Source: Nocardia vinacea (GTDB lineage Bacteria > Actinomycetota > Actinomycetes > Mycobacteriales > Mycobacteriaceae). From it: 64,000 nucleotides of DNA. Both the position numbers and the translations under genes were made by a program. The stretch lies in the NCBI RefSeq assembly GCF_035920345.1, contig NZ_CP109149.1, positions 7,502,001 through 7,566,000 of the forward strand. The letters run 5' to 3'. Within the stretch, counting starts at the first letter, position 1; each line of letters begins with the position of its first letter. Positions 8,930 to 19,300 of this stretch are shown one piece after another. The notes below the pieces were generated by a model. The model ran no database searches and had not been told where the DNA came from. It was given only the letters and a program-made list of their open reading frames with translations.

Positions 8930-10294
8930 TCACCCGGCGTTCGGACGGGTCCGCAGCGCGATGCCGGTACCGACGCCGCCGCCGGCGGACGCGTCGATAT
9001 CGGCCAGGATCGAGCGGATCGGGATGCCGAGGGTCGCGGTGCCGCCATATTGCGCGAGTGCGATATTGGCCTCGTTGCAGTCGGGCGCGTCGGCGGCATT
9101 GGAACCGCTGGTGATGCCGAGGGCCAGCGTGCCGGAGACGATCGCGCCGCCGCTGTCACCGCCGAGCGTGCAGGCCGAGCTGGCGAAGCCACGCACGGTC
9201 TTGCTCACGCCCTCGGCGGTGTACAACTGGGTTTCGACCCGATCGGCCACCACGAACCCGCAGGTGAAGGTGGAGGACTGGCCCGACTTGCAGATCGGGG
9301 CGCCGGTGACCGGCTCGGCAGTGCCGGTGATGGTCAGCGTGGTCCCATTGGAGCCGCGCACCGACGGCTGGTCCATGCCCGCATTGACCGAGCGCTCGTT
9401 GAGCTTGATGACGGAGTAGTCGAGCGCGGTCGGTCCGCCGAGGCGCGCCTTGACGAAGTTGCCGAGCTCGATGCTGTTCGGGATGTCCCTGACATTGGGC
9501 AGGTAGACCGCAGCGTGCTGGTCGTCCTTTTCCAGGTTCGGGTCGCAGTGGCCTGCGCTGATGTTCAGCGCGTTACCCGCCGCGTCCACGCTGTTGAAGC
9601 CGAACGAGCAGACGTCGACGCCGCGCAGCGAGGTGTCCTTCAGCGAGGTCGGCGCGGTGATGTAGGTGTCGCCGCCCATCGGACGGCGTTCGATCGGGCC
9701 GCCGCTATTGGGCGAAAGGATGACCTTGACATTGGCGATCAGGGTCGGCAGGTTCAGCGCGTGGCCGACCGGCGTATTGGCGACCGACAGCACCAGCTGG
9801 CTGTTCAGGAAGTCGACCGCGACGGAGTTGATCGACTGGGAGATCTCCTTGGGCAGCGTGTTGACCCACTGATTCAGCTGCATCAGCGAGTTCTCCAGGC
9901 CGTTCGCCGAGATCGGGGCCAGATGGGTCTGGTAGCCGTCGGCCGCGGCGATCTTGGCGGCGTCGACCGAGGTGACCGCGACGACCGGCTTACCGTCGGT
10001 GCCGAGCCAGGCACCCGCGTAGGTGTCGGGGCGCTCGCTGCGGAACGACTCCGCGTATTCGCTGAGCTCCTGGGCCTCGGCGGAGCGTTCCAGATACTCC
10101 GCGGGCGTCATCTTCAGATCGCGGGAAATGGCCTCGACGAGTTCGGGCGGCAGGTTCTCGGCGGAAAGCTGCCCGGGTGCTGTCGGTTCGGCCGAAGCGG
10201 CGTTGGTGATGAGCAGGGGTGCGATGAAAACGGTCGCGGCGAATCCGATCGAGGCTGCCTTGACCGCGGCGCTGCGCGCCACCAACTTGCGCAT
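8930..10294 (-). CDS. Secreted S1-family serine protease, paralogue of the upstream-numbered neighbour
   Basis: The 454-residue preproprotein has a signal peptide (MRKLVARSAAVKAAS...ASA), a prodomain with the MTPAEYLERSAEAQEL segment, and a chymotrypsin-like domain with His249 (SAGHC), Asp292 (LDYSVI) and Ser381 (GGDSGGAI). All catalytic residues are present, so it should be active. It shares order and motifs with the protease at 7507-8823 but differs widely in sequence, indicating an old duplication. Both lie in the same direction, separated by about 100 bases. The start is an ATG after AAGGGACTTC. Confidence 0.9.
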   Translation of the reverse strand: MRKLVARSAAVKAASIGFAATVFIAPLLITNAASAEPTAPGQLSAENLPPELVEAISRDLKMTPAEYLERSAEAQELSEYAESFRSERPDTYAGAWLGTDGKPVVAVTSVDAAKIAAADGYQTHLAPISANGLENSLMQLNQWVNTLPKEISQSINSVAVDFLNSQLVLSVANTPVGHALNLPTLIANVKVILSPNSGGPIERRPMGGDTYITAPTSLKDTSLRGVDVCSFGFNSVDAAGNALNISAGHCDPNLEKDDQHAAVYLPNVRDIPNSIELGNFVKARLGGPTALDYSVIKLNERSVNAGMDQPSVRGSNGTTLTITGTAEPVTGAPICKSGQSSTFTCGFVVADRVETQLYTAEGVSKTVRGFASSACTLGGDSGGAIVSGTLALGITSGSNAADAPDCNEANIALAQYGGTATLGIPIRSILADIDASAGGGVGTGIALRTRPNAG

Positions 10295-10383
10295 GAAGTC
10301 CCTTCGTCGGCACGGGATGTGCCAGCCACTACACCGGTCAGCGGATCACTTTAAGGCACAAACCCGGGTAGGTCGCTACGAAA

Positions 10384-11520
10384 TCAACCAGGAGGTGCCA
10401 ACTCGAACGGAATCGGTTGCTGCCACGGCAGTTGCGTCCAGGTCGGAGGCGTCCACATCGGGAAGCCAGGACGGGTGGTCGTGGTCCGGCTCGGCCGGGT
10501 GGTGGTCGGCGGTGTCGTCGTGGTCGGTGCGGGCGTGGTGGTCGGTGGTGTCGTGGTCGGCGGCTCGGTGGTCTCCGGTTCGCTGCTGGTGATGACGACG
10601 GGCGGTTCGGTGGTCGGCGGCGTGGTTTCCGGCACGGTCGGTAGGTCCACCGGCGGCTGCGGGGTCGGGCTCGTCGAGACCTGGTCGGATTTGGCGTCGC
10701 GCACCGGCGGCACCGGGGTCGAGCCAGGATCACGGAACAGCACGGCGACACCGATGCCGCCGAGTATCAGGCCGATGCCGACCGCGACCGCGATCAGCAG
10801 TGGTGTGCCGCGGTCTTTCTTGGGTGTCGCGGCCGGCGGCGGCTCCGGCGTGGTCGCCTCGACCGCGGTCGGCGCGACCAGCGGTGCGGCGACCGGCATC
10901 GCTGCCGAATATGCCTGCGGTTGAACCTCGGGCGTCGGCACCGCCGGGATGACATCGGTGACCACGGTCGAGTTCTCGGCATTGCTCGGATCCGGCGGGG
11001 TCGCGCCCGCCGGGGTCGCCAGCACCGCGGCCAGCGCGGCGCGTGCGGCGTCATAGGCGTAGGCGTTTTCCGGTGCGACGGCATCGCTGCCGGGAAGGTC
11101 GCCTTCGCTGACCAGCAGTACCGACTTCAGGCCCAGGTAGTCCAGTGCGTCGCGGAGCGAGAGCACGTACTCCGACGGCCAGCCCGCGGGATAGGTCGCA
11201 TAGAACTCGGCGGCGCCGTTCAGATGCTCGGCGGTCACATTGATCAGGCAGAACAGTGCGGTCGCGACCAGATCCTCGGCCCGATAGGCCTCGCCGGCGT
11301 CGACGGAGATACCGGCCGGATCGCCGACCGCGGATGCGAAACCGGTGATCGAATGCGTATGACCGGCCGGGGCCGGTCCACCGAGGACGGTGTCGCCGTC
11401 ATCCGACATATGCAGGATCGACTCGCGGACGATGAACGTCGGTTCGCCGTTATCGGTGACGATGGCCGCTGTGCAGTTGTCCTCGGCGATGCGCAGGCCC
11501 ACCCCAGTGGCCATCCTCAA
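10384..11520 (-). CDS. Membrane protein with degenerate Hsp70-like N-terminus and Pro/Thr-rich tail
   Basis: The 378-residue protein begins with about 170 residues that look like the first lobe of an Hsp70/actin-fold ATPase (GVGLRIAEDNCTAAIV resembles a phosphate-1 strand). The usual second-lobe motifs are missing. A single membrane helix lies at about residues 225-250 (GTPLLIAVAVGIGLILGG). A C-terminal tail of about 120 residues is rich in Pro, Thr and Val and is probably outside the membrane. It is the last gene of the leftward operon with the IniR-like regulator (38-base gap) and the fuller Hsp70-like protein. It is probably a receptor-like or structural relative rather than a working chaperone. 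Confidence 0.65.
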   Translation of the reverse strand: MRMATGVGLRIAEDNCTAAIVTDNGEPTFIVRESILHMSDDGDTVLGGPAPAGHTHSITGFASAVGDPAGISVDAGEAYRAEDLVATALFCLINVTAEHLNGAAEFYATYPAGWPSEYVLSLRDALDYLGLKSVLLVSEGDLPGSDAVAPENAYAYDAARAALAAVLATPAGATPPDPSNAENSTVVTDVIPAVPTPEVQPQAYSAAMPVAAPLVAPTAVEATTPEPPPAATPKKDRGTPLLIAVAVGIGLILGGIGVAVLFRDPGSTPVPPVRDAKSDQVSTSPTPQPPVDLPTVPETTPPTTEPPVVITSSEPETTEPPTTTPPTTTPAPTTTTPPTTTRPSRTTTTRPGFPMWTPPTWTQLPWQQPIPFELAPPG

Positions 11521-11558
11521 TACCTCGCTTCGGCGTCACGGATCGGGCCGCACCCCGA

Positions 11559-14297
11559 TCACACCAGCAGCGAGCCGTGTCCCATGGCGCGGAGCATCGA
11601 CAATAACTCCGAACGGGAACGGGCACCGATCCGGCGTCGGATCCGGGCGACATGATGCTCCACCGTCTTGGCGGAAATGTACAGGCGAGCGCCGATCTCC
11701 CGGTACGTCAAACCGAGTAGGACGAGTTCGGCGACCTCGCGTTCGCGTTCGCTGAGAATCGCCGCGTGGGCGACCGGTTCCGGGTCGGCGGCCTGACCGT
11801 CGCCCGAGGTCGCGGCCGTTCCGGTCGGCCGAGCGGGCTCCTGCGGACGGGCGTCGGCCCGGACGGTTCTGGCCAGTTTCAGCAGCGTGGTCGCGGTCGT
11901 GGAATCGGCGGCGGCGAGTGCGGCCTCGCTCGCGAGCCGGGCGGCATCCCAGGTCAGCCCGATCTCGCTGAGTCCGGCGACCGCCGCCTGCACCGGAGCC
12001 GCGGCGACCTGACCGCGCAGCACCAGCACCCAGGTGCGGCCCGCGTCGGCGAGGATCGCGGCATGCCGGTCACCGGCCTCGGCCGCGGCCTTGAGCAGCC
12101 GGGCGTGCGGGAGCAGTTCCTCCGGACTCTCGTGTGCGATCGCGGCCTGCACGCCGTACCAGTGGAAGGCATTGGCCCAGGCGGGCGGCTGGTCGATTCG
12201 GCGAAGCAGCGCGAGACTGGCGTCGACCAGCGGTGCGATCCGGCGCTCGTCGCGCAGCCGGATGCCCGCGAGCCACAGTTCGCCGATCGGCAGCAGGGTG
12301 AGCAGGTCGGCGTCTACATCGTCGAAGAGCGGATAGGCGGCCTGCCAGGCGCGGGTGAGTGCGGCGTGATCGCCGCCGCGACGGGCCAGACCGACCGCGA
12401 CACCGTGCGCGAGCAGGCGGTCGCGGATATCGAGGGAATCCATTTGCAGCGCGGCGGTGGTGGTCGCGGCGGCCTGTTCGTCGCCGCCGAGCATCGCCGC
12501 CCAAGCAGTCAGCACCTGCAACTGGTGGCAGCGCAGGCCGCTGGTGGTGGCCCGGCGCAGCGCCTCACCGGCACGGCGCGGTTCGCCGGTGCTCAGGCAC
12601 AGCAGCGTCGCGATGGAGACCGCGGTGCACGGCAGGAACCGATCGGTGCCCGCATCGGCCTGGGCGGCCTGGATGAGCGCGGATACGGCTGTGGCCGTGC
12701 CGGTTTCGTGTCCGACGATGGTGCGCGCGAGTGCGGTGGCGATCAGGCGTGCGTGCGCGTTGGCCTCGGTCGGCGGCCACTGCGTCGCCGATTCGGACAG
12801 CTGCGCGGCGGCGGTCACCTCACCGGCGAGATACTGCACGGTCGCGCCGACCGCCCAATCCGCGCCGATCCGATGCGCGCCGAGCCAGGAATACAGTTGC
12901 GCCGCGCGCCCGACCAGACCGCGGCGGGTCAGCACCGCCGCGCAGATCCGCACGGCCGCAGCCAGTTCCGCGCCGGTGACACCGGGACGAGCCAACACCG
13001 GTTCGGCAAGCCGCATGGCGGTATCGCCGTCGCCGGTGCATGCGGCCGCCTCCGCCCAGCGCAACGCGATGACGTCCGGATCTGCGCCGGTCGCCGCCGC
13101 GGCGGCGTAGTAGCGCACGGCCTCGCGTCCCGCCTTTTCGGCTGCGGCGCAGAGGAATTCGGCGAGACGCTGGTCGCGGACACCGGATTCGGCGAGCAGC
13201 AGCGCGGTGTGATCGCGCAGCAGGCCCGCATCCAATCGCGCGTTGAGCAAACGACGCTGTACGGCCACGAAGCGGCGGTCGCCGAGCAGGGTGCGCAGCG
13301 GTGTGACGGCGGGTTCGAGCAGCAGGTCGGCATCGGTGACCAGCGCGCTGGCCCTGGCCCGGTCGATCAGTTCTTGGGCAGCGGCGGTGTCCACACCGAG
13401 GACCTCGGTGAGTTCGGAGGAGTCCAGGCCGGTGCCGGTGGTGGCGACGACCAGGGTTTCCAGCAGATCGGGTTCGAGGTTGTCCAGGAGGGCGCGGGCC
13501 CAGGCGGCGACGGCGTCGTCGACGGCGCGGATTCCGGCATCGAGGCGGGCCGAGCAGGCGGCGGTCAGCGCGGCCACCACGCCGCCGCGGCTGCCCGCGG
13601 TCTGACGATGGATGTGCTGGGCGACCGGGCGCGGCACCGCCATACCCAGCTCGCGGGCGAACGGGGCGATATCGGAGACGCCGAGCGCGCGCAGATCGGC
13701 CACCCGACCGCGGCGGGCCATGGTGTCGGCGAGTGTGCGCAGCTGTGGATCGTGCGGGCGCGGCTGGGTCGCGACAATCACCGTGTAACGGCCGGATTCG
13801 ATGGTCGTGCAGAGGGATTCGAGATCCGAGTCGCTCAGGGTGTGGGCGTTGTCGATGATCACGGCCGGGCGCGGTGTGCGCGGGTGTGCGCCGTCGGGGC
13901 GGTGGATCGGATGCGCTCCGTTACCGGTGCGCTGGATGATGTCGGGTTTCTCCGCGGTTCGGGTTCCGTGGCCGTCGCCGGTGGCGTTGGCCGCGCCGAC
14001 GGTATGCGCATCGCCGTGGTCGGGGTGCCGCCCGTCGGCACGGTTGGCGTCTGCCATCGCATGCGCTCCGTTGACCGAGCTGGCTTGCGCTGCAAGGTAT
14101 TCGGGCATTACAGGATCGTCTCGGAACGGGATGCCGTGGGCGCGCAGGCGGGCCCGGATCACCGAGAGGAGGGTGGATTTGCCGGAGCCGGAGCGGCCTC
14201 TGATCAGATAGACGACCGGTTCCCGGTCCGCGGAGTCCAGTTCGCGGAAGATATCGCGTGCGCAGGGCAGCGTGTCGAAGGCGATATCACCCATCAT
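11559..14297 (-). CDS. iniR: IniR-like STAND ATPase / LuxR-type transcription activator
   Basis: The 912-residue protein has an N-terminal AAA/STAND ATPase with Walker A GRSGSGKST (residues 34-42) and a Walker B-like strand (VIIDNAH). A long helical TPR-like sensor region follows, then a C-terminal LuxR helix-turn-helix (SEREREVAELVLLGLTYREI). The layout is that of MalT-like activators. In M. tuberculosis the gene in this position, Rv0339c, is IniR, which activates iniBAC and has been reported to respond to trehalose. Adjacency to iniBAC supports that identity, though the Walker-containing N-terminus carries an unusual Gly/His/Asp-rich insert. The ATG overlaps the stop of the upstream Hsp70-like gene (ATGA), so the two are co-translated. 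Expected role: sensing envelope damage and switching on iniB. Confidence 0.8.
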   Translation of the reverse strand: MMGDIAFDTLPCARDIFRELDSADREPVVYLIRGRSGSGKSTLLSVIRARLRAHGIPFRDDPVMPEYLAAQASSVNGAHAMADANRADGRHPDHGDAHTVGAANATGDGHGTRTAEKPDIIQRTGNGAHPIHRPDGAHPRTPRPAVIIDNAHTLSDSDLESLCTTIESGRYTVIVATQPRPHDPQLRTLADTMARRGRVADLRALGVSDIAPFARELGMAVPRPVAQHIHRQTAGSRGGVVAALTAACSARLDAGIRAVDDAVAAWARALLDNLEPDLLETLVVATTGTGLDSSELTEVLGVDTAAAQELIDRARASALVTDADLLLEPAVTPLRTLLGDRRFVAVQRRLLNARLDAGLLRDHTALLLAESGVRDQRLAEFLCAAAEKAGREAVRYYAAAAATGADPDVIALRWAEAAACTGDGDTAMRLAEPVLARPGVTGAELAAAVRICAAVLTRRGLVGRAAQLYSWLGAHRIGADWAVGATVQYLAGEVTAAAQLSESATQWPPTEANAHARLIATALARTIVGHETGTATAVSALIQAAQADAGTDRFLPCTAVSIATLLCLSTGEPRRAGEALRRATTSGLRCHQLQVLTAWAAMLGGDEQAAATTTAALQMDSLDIRDRLLAHGVAVGLARRGGDHAALTRAWQAAYPLFDDVDADLLTLLPIGELWLAGIRLRDERRIAPLVDASLALLRRIDQPPAWANAFHWYGVQAAIAHESPEELLPHARLLKAAAEAGDRHAAILADAGRTWVLVLRGQVAAAPVQAAVAGLSEIGLTWDAARLASEAALAAADSTTATTLLKLARTVRADARPQEPARPTGTAATSGDGQAADPEPVAHAAILSEREREVAELVLLGLTYREIGARLYISAKTVEHHVARIRRRIGARSRSELLSMLRAMGHGSLLV

Positions 14298-16105
14298 CTG
14301 CCTCCGGGAATCTTGGGCAGTGCGGATACGACGCCGCCGACGGTGTCGCCCAAGGTGTTCGTCGGCAGCGACGGCACGGTCGGGACCTGCACCTGCGTCT
14401 GCGGGGCTGGTTGCGGTTGTGGCGCGGGTTGGGTTTGCGTTGCCGGAGCTTCCGCCGTCGGCTGCGTGGCCGGTTGGCCGGGAGCCGGTTGGCTCTGGGT
14501 GGTCTGGCCGTCGGTGGACTCGCCTGCGACGGGTTGGCTGCTCGCCGCCGCGACGGTGCTCGTCGCGGCGGAACCCGGTTGTCCCGCGGCGGGTTTCGGG
14601 TTCGGACTACCAACGGGCGAATCCTTCGCCGATGTCGTCGCCGAGCCGGTGGGATTGCCGTCACTGGTCGCCGCGACGACCGATGCGCCCGGCGTTGTCG
14701 TCGGATCCGAACTCGCCGGTGAGGTCGGACCGGGCTGCGCGCCGGTGCCGATGGCGACGGTGCCGGTCGCGAGTGCGCCGAGCACCAGTGCCGCACCCGC
14801 GATGATGGCGGCGCGCTGGCGGCCGCTGAGCCTGCGGCGGGGCCGGTCGCTCGTGCCGGGCAGGGTCTTCTTGGGCACGGTGTCATCGTGGGAAAGGCCG
14901 CCGCTTGCTACTGCACTGCTGGTCACGCGGGAGCTGTTCGCGGACTTTTCGATCGGCCGCGGCACGGTGGGCAGTTCCTCGGTTTTCGCGTTGCTGCCCA
15001 TGGCTGCGACCGGGGTGCGATCCACGGTGACGGACAGCAAGTCCGCGGCCAGTTCGGCGGCGCCGAGCGCGCTGGTGAGCCGCGGTTGCGGCGCCGCAAC
15101 CACGGGGAGTGCGAATTCGGTGGAGATCAACTCCGCCACCAGCGGGATCGCACCGCCGCCGCCGGTGAGCAGCACCCGGCCGATATTGCCGATATCGAGT
15201 CCAGCGCGATGTACCGCGTCACGGATGAGATCGAGCGAGGTCAGTAAGGGCCCGCGCAGTAGGTCCTCGAGTTCGTCGCGGACCAGCCGGATGTTTTCGG
15301 CGTGATCATCGTCCGGGTTCAAACGGACCGGGACAACCGTCGCGGTATTTGTGGAAAGCTCTTCTTTCGCATACCGGCAGCGATCGCGCAATGCCGACAA
15401 TTCCCGTTCCACCACCGGATCGAACGGATCGAAATCATTTCCACGCAAGGCATTAGCCAGGACATAGCGCATGGTCAACAGATCGAATTCGGCGCCGGCG
15501 ACATCGGTGGTGCGCAATGGCGCGCCGAGCACGGCCGCCTGCGCGCCGGTGCGGACCACCGAGACGGTGAGGCCGGAAGCGCCGAGGTCGTATACGACAA
15601 CCGTGCCGTCGCCGAGCGGGCCGTGCGCGGCCTCCAGCCAGCGCACCGACGCGGTCGGCTCCGGAACCAAGGTCACCTCGCGCAGACCCGCGCGATCCAG
15701 CGCGGCCCGCTGCACGTCGACGGTATGTCGCGACCACCACGCCGGATGGCAGGCGACCATGGAGTGCGCGGCGCCGGCACCGATCTCATCGATCAGACAG
15801 CCGACGGCGGTGGCCACGAGATCCGCTGCGGAGTGGGCGGTTCCGTCCTCGGCGAGGATATCCACCGGATCACCGACCCGGGCGAGGAAGCCCTCGAGTA
15901 CCACGTCACTGGAGTGCCTGCCGGTGGGGCGAGCGCCGCTCCCGAACGCGGGCGCCGCCTGCGGGGCGAGGCGCAACACACTCGGATGGGTGATGACAGT
16001 GTCGCCGGAGTGACCCCTGTCATAGTCGCTGCCGTCCCCCGGGGTCGCCACGGCGACCGAATTCGACGCTCCGACAGTGATGCCGAGCGCCAGACGCTCT
16101 GTCAT
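14294..16105 (-). CDS. Hsp70-like actin-fold ATPase with membrane anchor and extracytoplasmic tail
   Basis: The 603-residue protein starts with an Hsp70-type nucleotide-binding domain (about 1-390). Phosphate 1 is GITVGASNSVAVA, phosphate 2 is VVVYDLGASGLTVSVV, and the adenosine motif is RVLLTGGGGAIPLVAEL. No substrate-binding domain follows. Instead there is a basic linker (RPRRRLSGRQRAA), one membrane helix near residues 435-460, and a tail of about 140 residues rich in Pro, Gln, Thr and Ala. This resembles membrane-bound Hsp70-like proteins of actinobacteria rather than DnaK. It is the first gene of the leftward operon with the IniR-like regulator (4-base overlap) and is divergent from iniB. 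A role in envelope-stress sensing with IniR is inferred from context only. Confidence 0.75.
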   Translation of the reverse strand: MTERLALGITVGASNSVAVATPGDGSDYDRGHSGDTVITHPSVLRLAPQAAPAFGSGARPTGRHSSDVVLEGFLARVGDPVDILAEDGTAHSAADLVATAVGCLIDEIGAGAAHSMVACHPAWWSRHTVDVQRAALDRAGLREVTLVPEPTASVRWLEAAHGPLGDGTVVVYDLGASGLTVSVVRTGAQAAVLGAPLRTTDVAGAEFDLLTMRYVLANALRGNDFDPFDPVVERELSALRDRCRYAKEELSTNTATVVPVRLNPDDDHAENIRLVRDELEDLLRGPLLTSLDLIRDAVHRAGLDIGNIGRVLLTGGGGAIPLVAELISTEFALPVVAAPQPRLTSALGAAELAADLLSVTVDRTPVAAMGSNAKTEELPTVPRPIEKSANSSRVTSSAVASGGLSHDDTVPKKTLPGTSDRPRRRLSGRQRAAIIAGAALVLGALATGTVAIGTGAQPGPTSPASSDPTTTPGASVVAATSDGNPTGSATTSAKDSPVGSPNPKPAAGQPGSAATSTVAAASSQPVAGESTDGQTTQSQPAPGQPATQPTAEAPATQTQPAPQPQPAPQTQVQVPTVPSLPTNTLGDTVGGVVSALPKIPGGR

Positions 16106-16394
16106 TCGAGAACCCCGTTCGAAAACTGTGTGGCCCGGTAGTCGCTGTTGTATAGACGGGAAGGCGGAGTGGACCTGCCAGCCGCAACACTTCTGTCGGT
16201 TGCTGGGCGTCAGCCGTTACTCAGTCGGGGAAGGTGCGGGGAAATTCCCCTAATGGTTCGGGGGTCCCTAACGGGAACGTGCGGTTCGTAGTAGGGGTGC
16301 GCCCCGTTTCGGAGTAACGCCGGGCGTCCTTAGCGTGAAAAGCATTCCAACGACTGCGGATCGCGAGGGTCCGCTCATCCAGGAGATGATTTCG
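16106..16394. promoter_or_regulatory. Divergent promoter region between the Hsp70-like/iniR operon and iniB
   Basis: This 289-base region carries GC-box palindromes: GGGGAAATTCCCC (16238-16250), a GGGGGTCCC half-site at 16260-16268, and GGGGTGCGCCCC (16294-16305). They cluster 90-160 bases upstream of iniB, where a MalT-like activator would be expected to bind. A minus-strand -10-like TATACA lies at 16149-16154 for the leftward operon. For iniB a weak -10 (TAGCGT, 16331-16336) is possible. Assignment of the palindromes to IniR is inference. Confidence 0.55.
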
Positions 16395-19300
16395 ATGACA
16401 CCCAACGCGATTCTGGAGTTCATTCTCAACCTGCTCCGCGACCACGAGGCTGCGGTGGGTTATTGCGCCAACCCCGGCCAGGCGCTGGCAGCTGCCGGTT
16501 TGCCCGCCGTGACGCCGGAGGATATCGCCGCCGTCGCCCCCATGGTCGCCGAATCGGCCCTGATCGCGGGCGGGTCACAGCTGTCGGCGATCGTGGCGGC
16601 CGGTGGCGCCGATGCCGGTGCCGCCGCCAGCGCCAATACCGCCGCCGCGGTTGGACTCGGTGCGGCCGCCGACGCGGGCGTGGACCTCGGCACCGATATC
16701 GACCTCGGCGTGGACCTCGGCCTCGGTGTCGGCACCGGGCTCGACCTGGGTGCCGGGCTCAACGGCGCGATCGGTGCGGGCCTGCAGGCCGGAGCCGACC
16801 TCGGCGCCGGTCTCGGCAGCATTGTCGGGGCGGGCGCGGATCTGACCGCCGGCCTGGGCGGCGTCATCGGCGCCGGTGTGCAGGCCGTGACGGGTCTCGG
16901 CGGTGCGCTGGGTGGCGCGCTCGGCACGGGAGCGCAGGCCGGCGCCGATCTCACCACTGGTCTGGAGGGTGCGCTCGGTGCCGGAGCGCAGATCGGCGTG
17001 GGTCTGGAGGGGGCTCTCGGCGCGGGCCTGAACGGCGGCGCGCAGGTGATTTCGGGCTTGGAGACGGGCCTCGGTGGCGCAGTCGGCGCGGGTGCCGATC
17101 TCGGCGCCGGGCTGAGCGGCGCCATCGGAGCAGGCACCCAGTTGGGTGCCGACCTCGGCGGTGCCCTTGGCGCCGGTGCCCAAGCGGGCGCTGACCTGGG
17201 CACGAGCCTTTCGACCGGCCTCAACGGCGTTGTGAATGCGGGCACGCAGGTCGGCGCGGGTCTGGAGGCGGGTCTCGGTGGTGCTGTGGGTGCGGGTGGT
17301 CAGGTTGGCGCGGATTTGGGTGCTGGTCTGGGTGGTGTGGTTGATGCGGGTGCCCAAGCCGCAACGGGTCTCGGTGGCGCGGTCGGTGCGGGTGGTCAGC
17401 TCGGTACGAATCTCGGTGCTGGTCTCAACGGCACGATTGGTGCAGGGGCACAAGCGATTTCGGGCTTGGAGACCGGGCTCGGCGGCGCCGTCGACGCGGG
17501 CGTAGATCTCGGCGGCAGCCTGGGGGGCGCACTCGACGCCGGTGCCCAGGCATCGACCGGATTCTCCAGCGCAATCGGCACCGCAGCCGACGCGAACGCT
17601 GATCTGTCCACAGGCCTGACCAGCGCGGTAAACGCTGGTGCGCAGGCAGGGGCCGATCTGGGTGGCAGCTTGTCCACCGGTCTGGGTGGTGCCGTTGATG
17701 CGGGCGCCCAGGCGTCTGGTGGTCTGGAAACCGGCCTGTCCACCGGAATCGGTGGCGCGCTCGGCGGCGGTGCACAGCTGGGATCGGATCTGGGTGGGAG
17801 TCTGTCGACCGGTTTGGAAGGCGCGGCAGGCGTCGGCGCCCAGGCAGGTACTGATCTGTCCACAGGTCTGAGTGGCGCGGTCGGTGGCGGCGCGGAACTG
17901 GGGACCAATCTCGGTGCCGGGCTGTCCACGGGTCTCGGCGGGGCTGTCGATGCCGGTGCGCAGACAGGTGCCGATCTGGGCGGCAGCTTGTCCGCTGGTC
18001 TGGGTGGTGCTGTTGACGCTGGTGCGCAGGCTGGTGGTGGTCTGGGGACTGGCTTGTCCACAGGAATTGGTGGTGCGCTTGATGGTGGTGCGCAGCTGGG
18101 TTCTGAGCTCGGTGGCAGTGTGTCGACTGGTCTGGAGGGCGCGGCAGGGGCCGGTGCTGGCCTTGGTGGCGGTTTGTCCACAGGTCTGGGCGGCGCTGTC
18201 GGCGCTGGTGCGCAGGCCGGTGCTGATCTCGGTGGCGGTTTGTCCACAGGTCTCGGTGGTGCTGTTGACGCTGGTGCGCAGGCTGGTGGCGGTCTGGGGA
18301 CTGGCTTGTCCACAGGAATTGGTGGTGCACTTGATGGTGGTGCGCAGCTGGGTTCTGAGCTCGGTGGCAGTGTGTCGACCGGTCTGGAGGGCGCGGCGGG
18401 TGCAGGTGCTCAGGCCGGTGCCGGACTGGGTGGTGGGTTGTCCACAGGGATGAACGGTGTTGTTGATGCTGGGGCGCAGGCGACTTCGGGGATCGAAGGG
18501 GCTTTCGATGCGGGGGCGCATGCGGGTGGGCTCGGGGGTGGGCTGGATGCCGGGCTCGGTGGTGTGGTGGATGCCGGGGCTGGGCTCGGTGGCGGGGTGT
18601 CGAGTGGGGCTTCGTCCGCGATCGGTACCGGTGCACAGGTGACGACGGGGCTGGAGTCGAGTTTGGCTACCGGTGCGGCGCTCGGTGCGGGTGCTGAGCT
18701 CGGTGGCGGGTTGTCGAGCAGTCTCGGTGGTGCTCTCGGCGGCGGTGCGCAGGTCGGATCGGATCTGGGTGACGCTGGTGCGCACGCTACGTCCGGGTTC
18801 TCCAGTGCCATCGGTGGCGCGGCTGATCTGGGCGGCGGTTTGTCCACGGGTCTGGGCGGTGCGGTCGGCGCCGGGACACAGGCCGGTGCGGGGCTGTCCA
18901 CGGGTGTCGGCGCTGGTGCACAGGCTGGTGCCGATCTCGGTGGCAGCCTGGCGTCCGGACTGAGCAGTGCGGTCGGCGCCGGTGCGCAGGCGGGCGCCGA
19001 TCTCGGTGCGGGCCTGTCCTCGGGTCTGAATGGCGCGGCCGGTGCCGGTGCGCACGCGGGTTCGGAACTCGGTGCGGGTGTGAGCGGTGCGGCCGGTGCC
19101 GGTGCGCATGCGGGTTCGGAGCTGGGTGCGGGACTCTCGTCGGGTGTGAGCGGTGCGGTCGGCGCCGGGACGCAGGCCGGTGCGGGCTTGTCCACAGGTT
19201 TGGGCGGTGCTGTTGATGCCGGGGGCCATGCGGCTACCGGTCTGGAGACGGGGCTGTCCACCGGGGTCGGTGCGGCCACCGGTCTCGGCGGCAGCGTGTC

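Noticed and set aside
8846..10354. A 502-codon rightward frame opposite the second protease
   Set aside because: Shadow frame of a gene with intact catalytic triad and signal peptide.
8825..10357. The decamer CCTTAAAGTG near both protease starts
   Set aside because: At 8825-8834 its complement supplies the ribosome site of the first protease and lies at the start codon, while at 10348-10357 it is 54 bases upstream in the other orientation, so a shared operator is unlikely.
11766..15305. A 1179-codon open frame antisense to the IniR-like and Hsp70-like genes
   Set aside because: It spans two recognisable genes and their overlap on the other strand and has Arg/Gly-rich composition typical of high-GC shadow frames.
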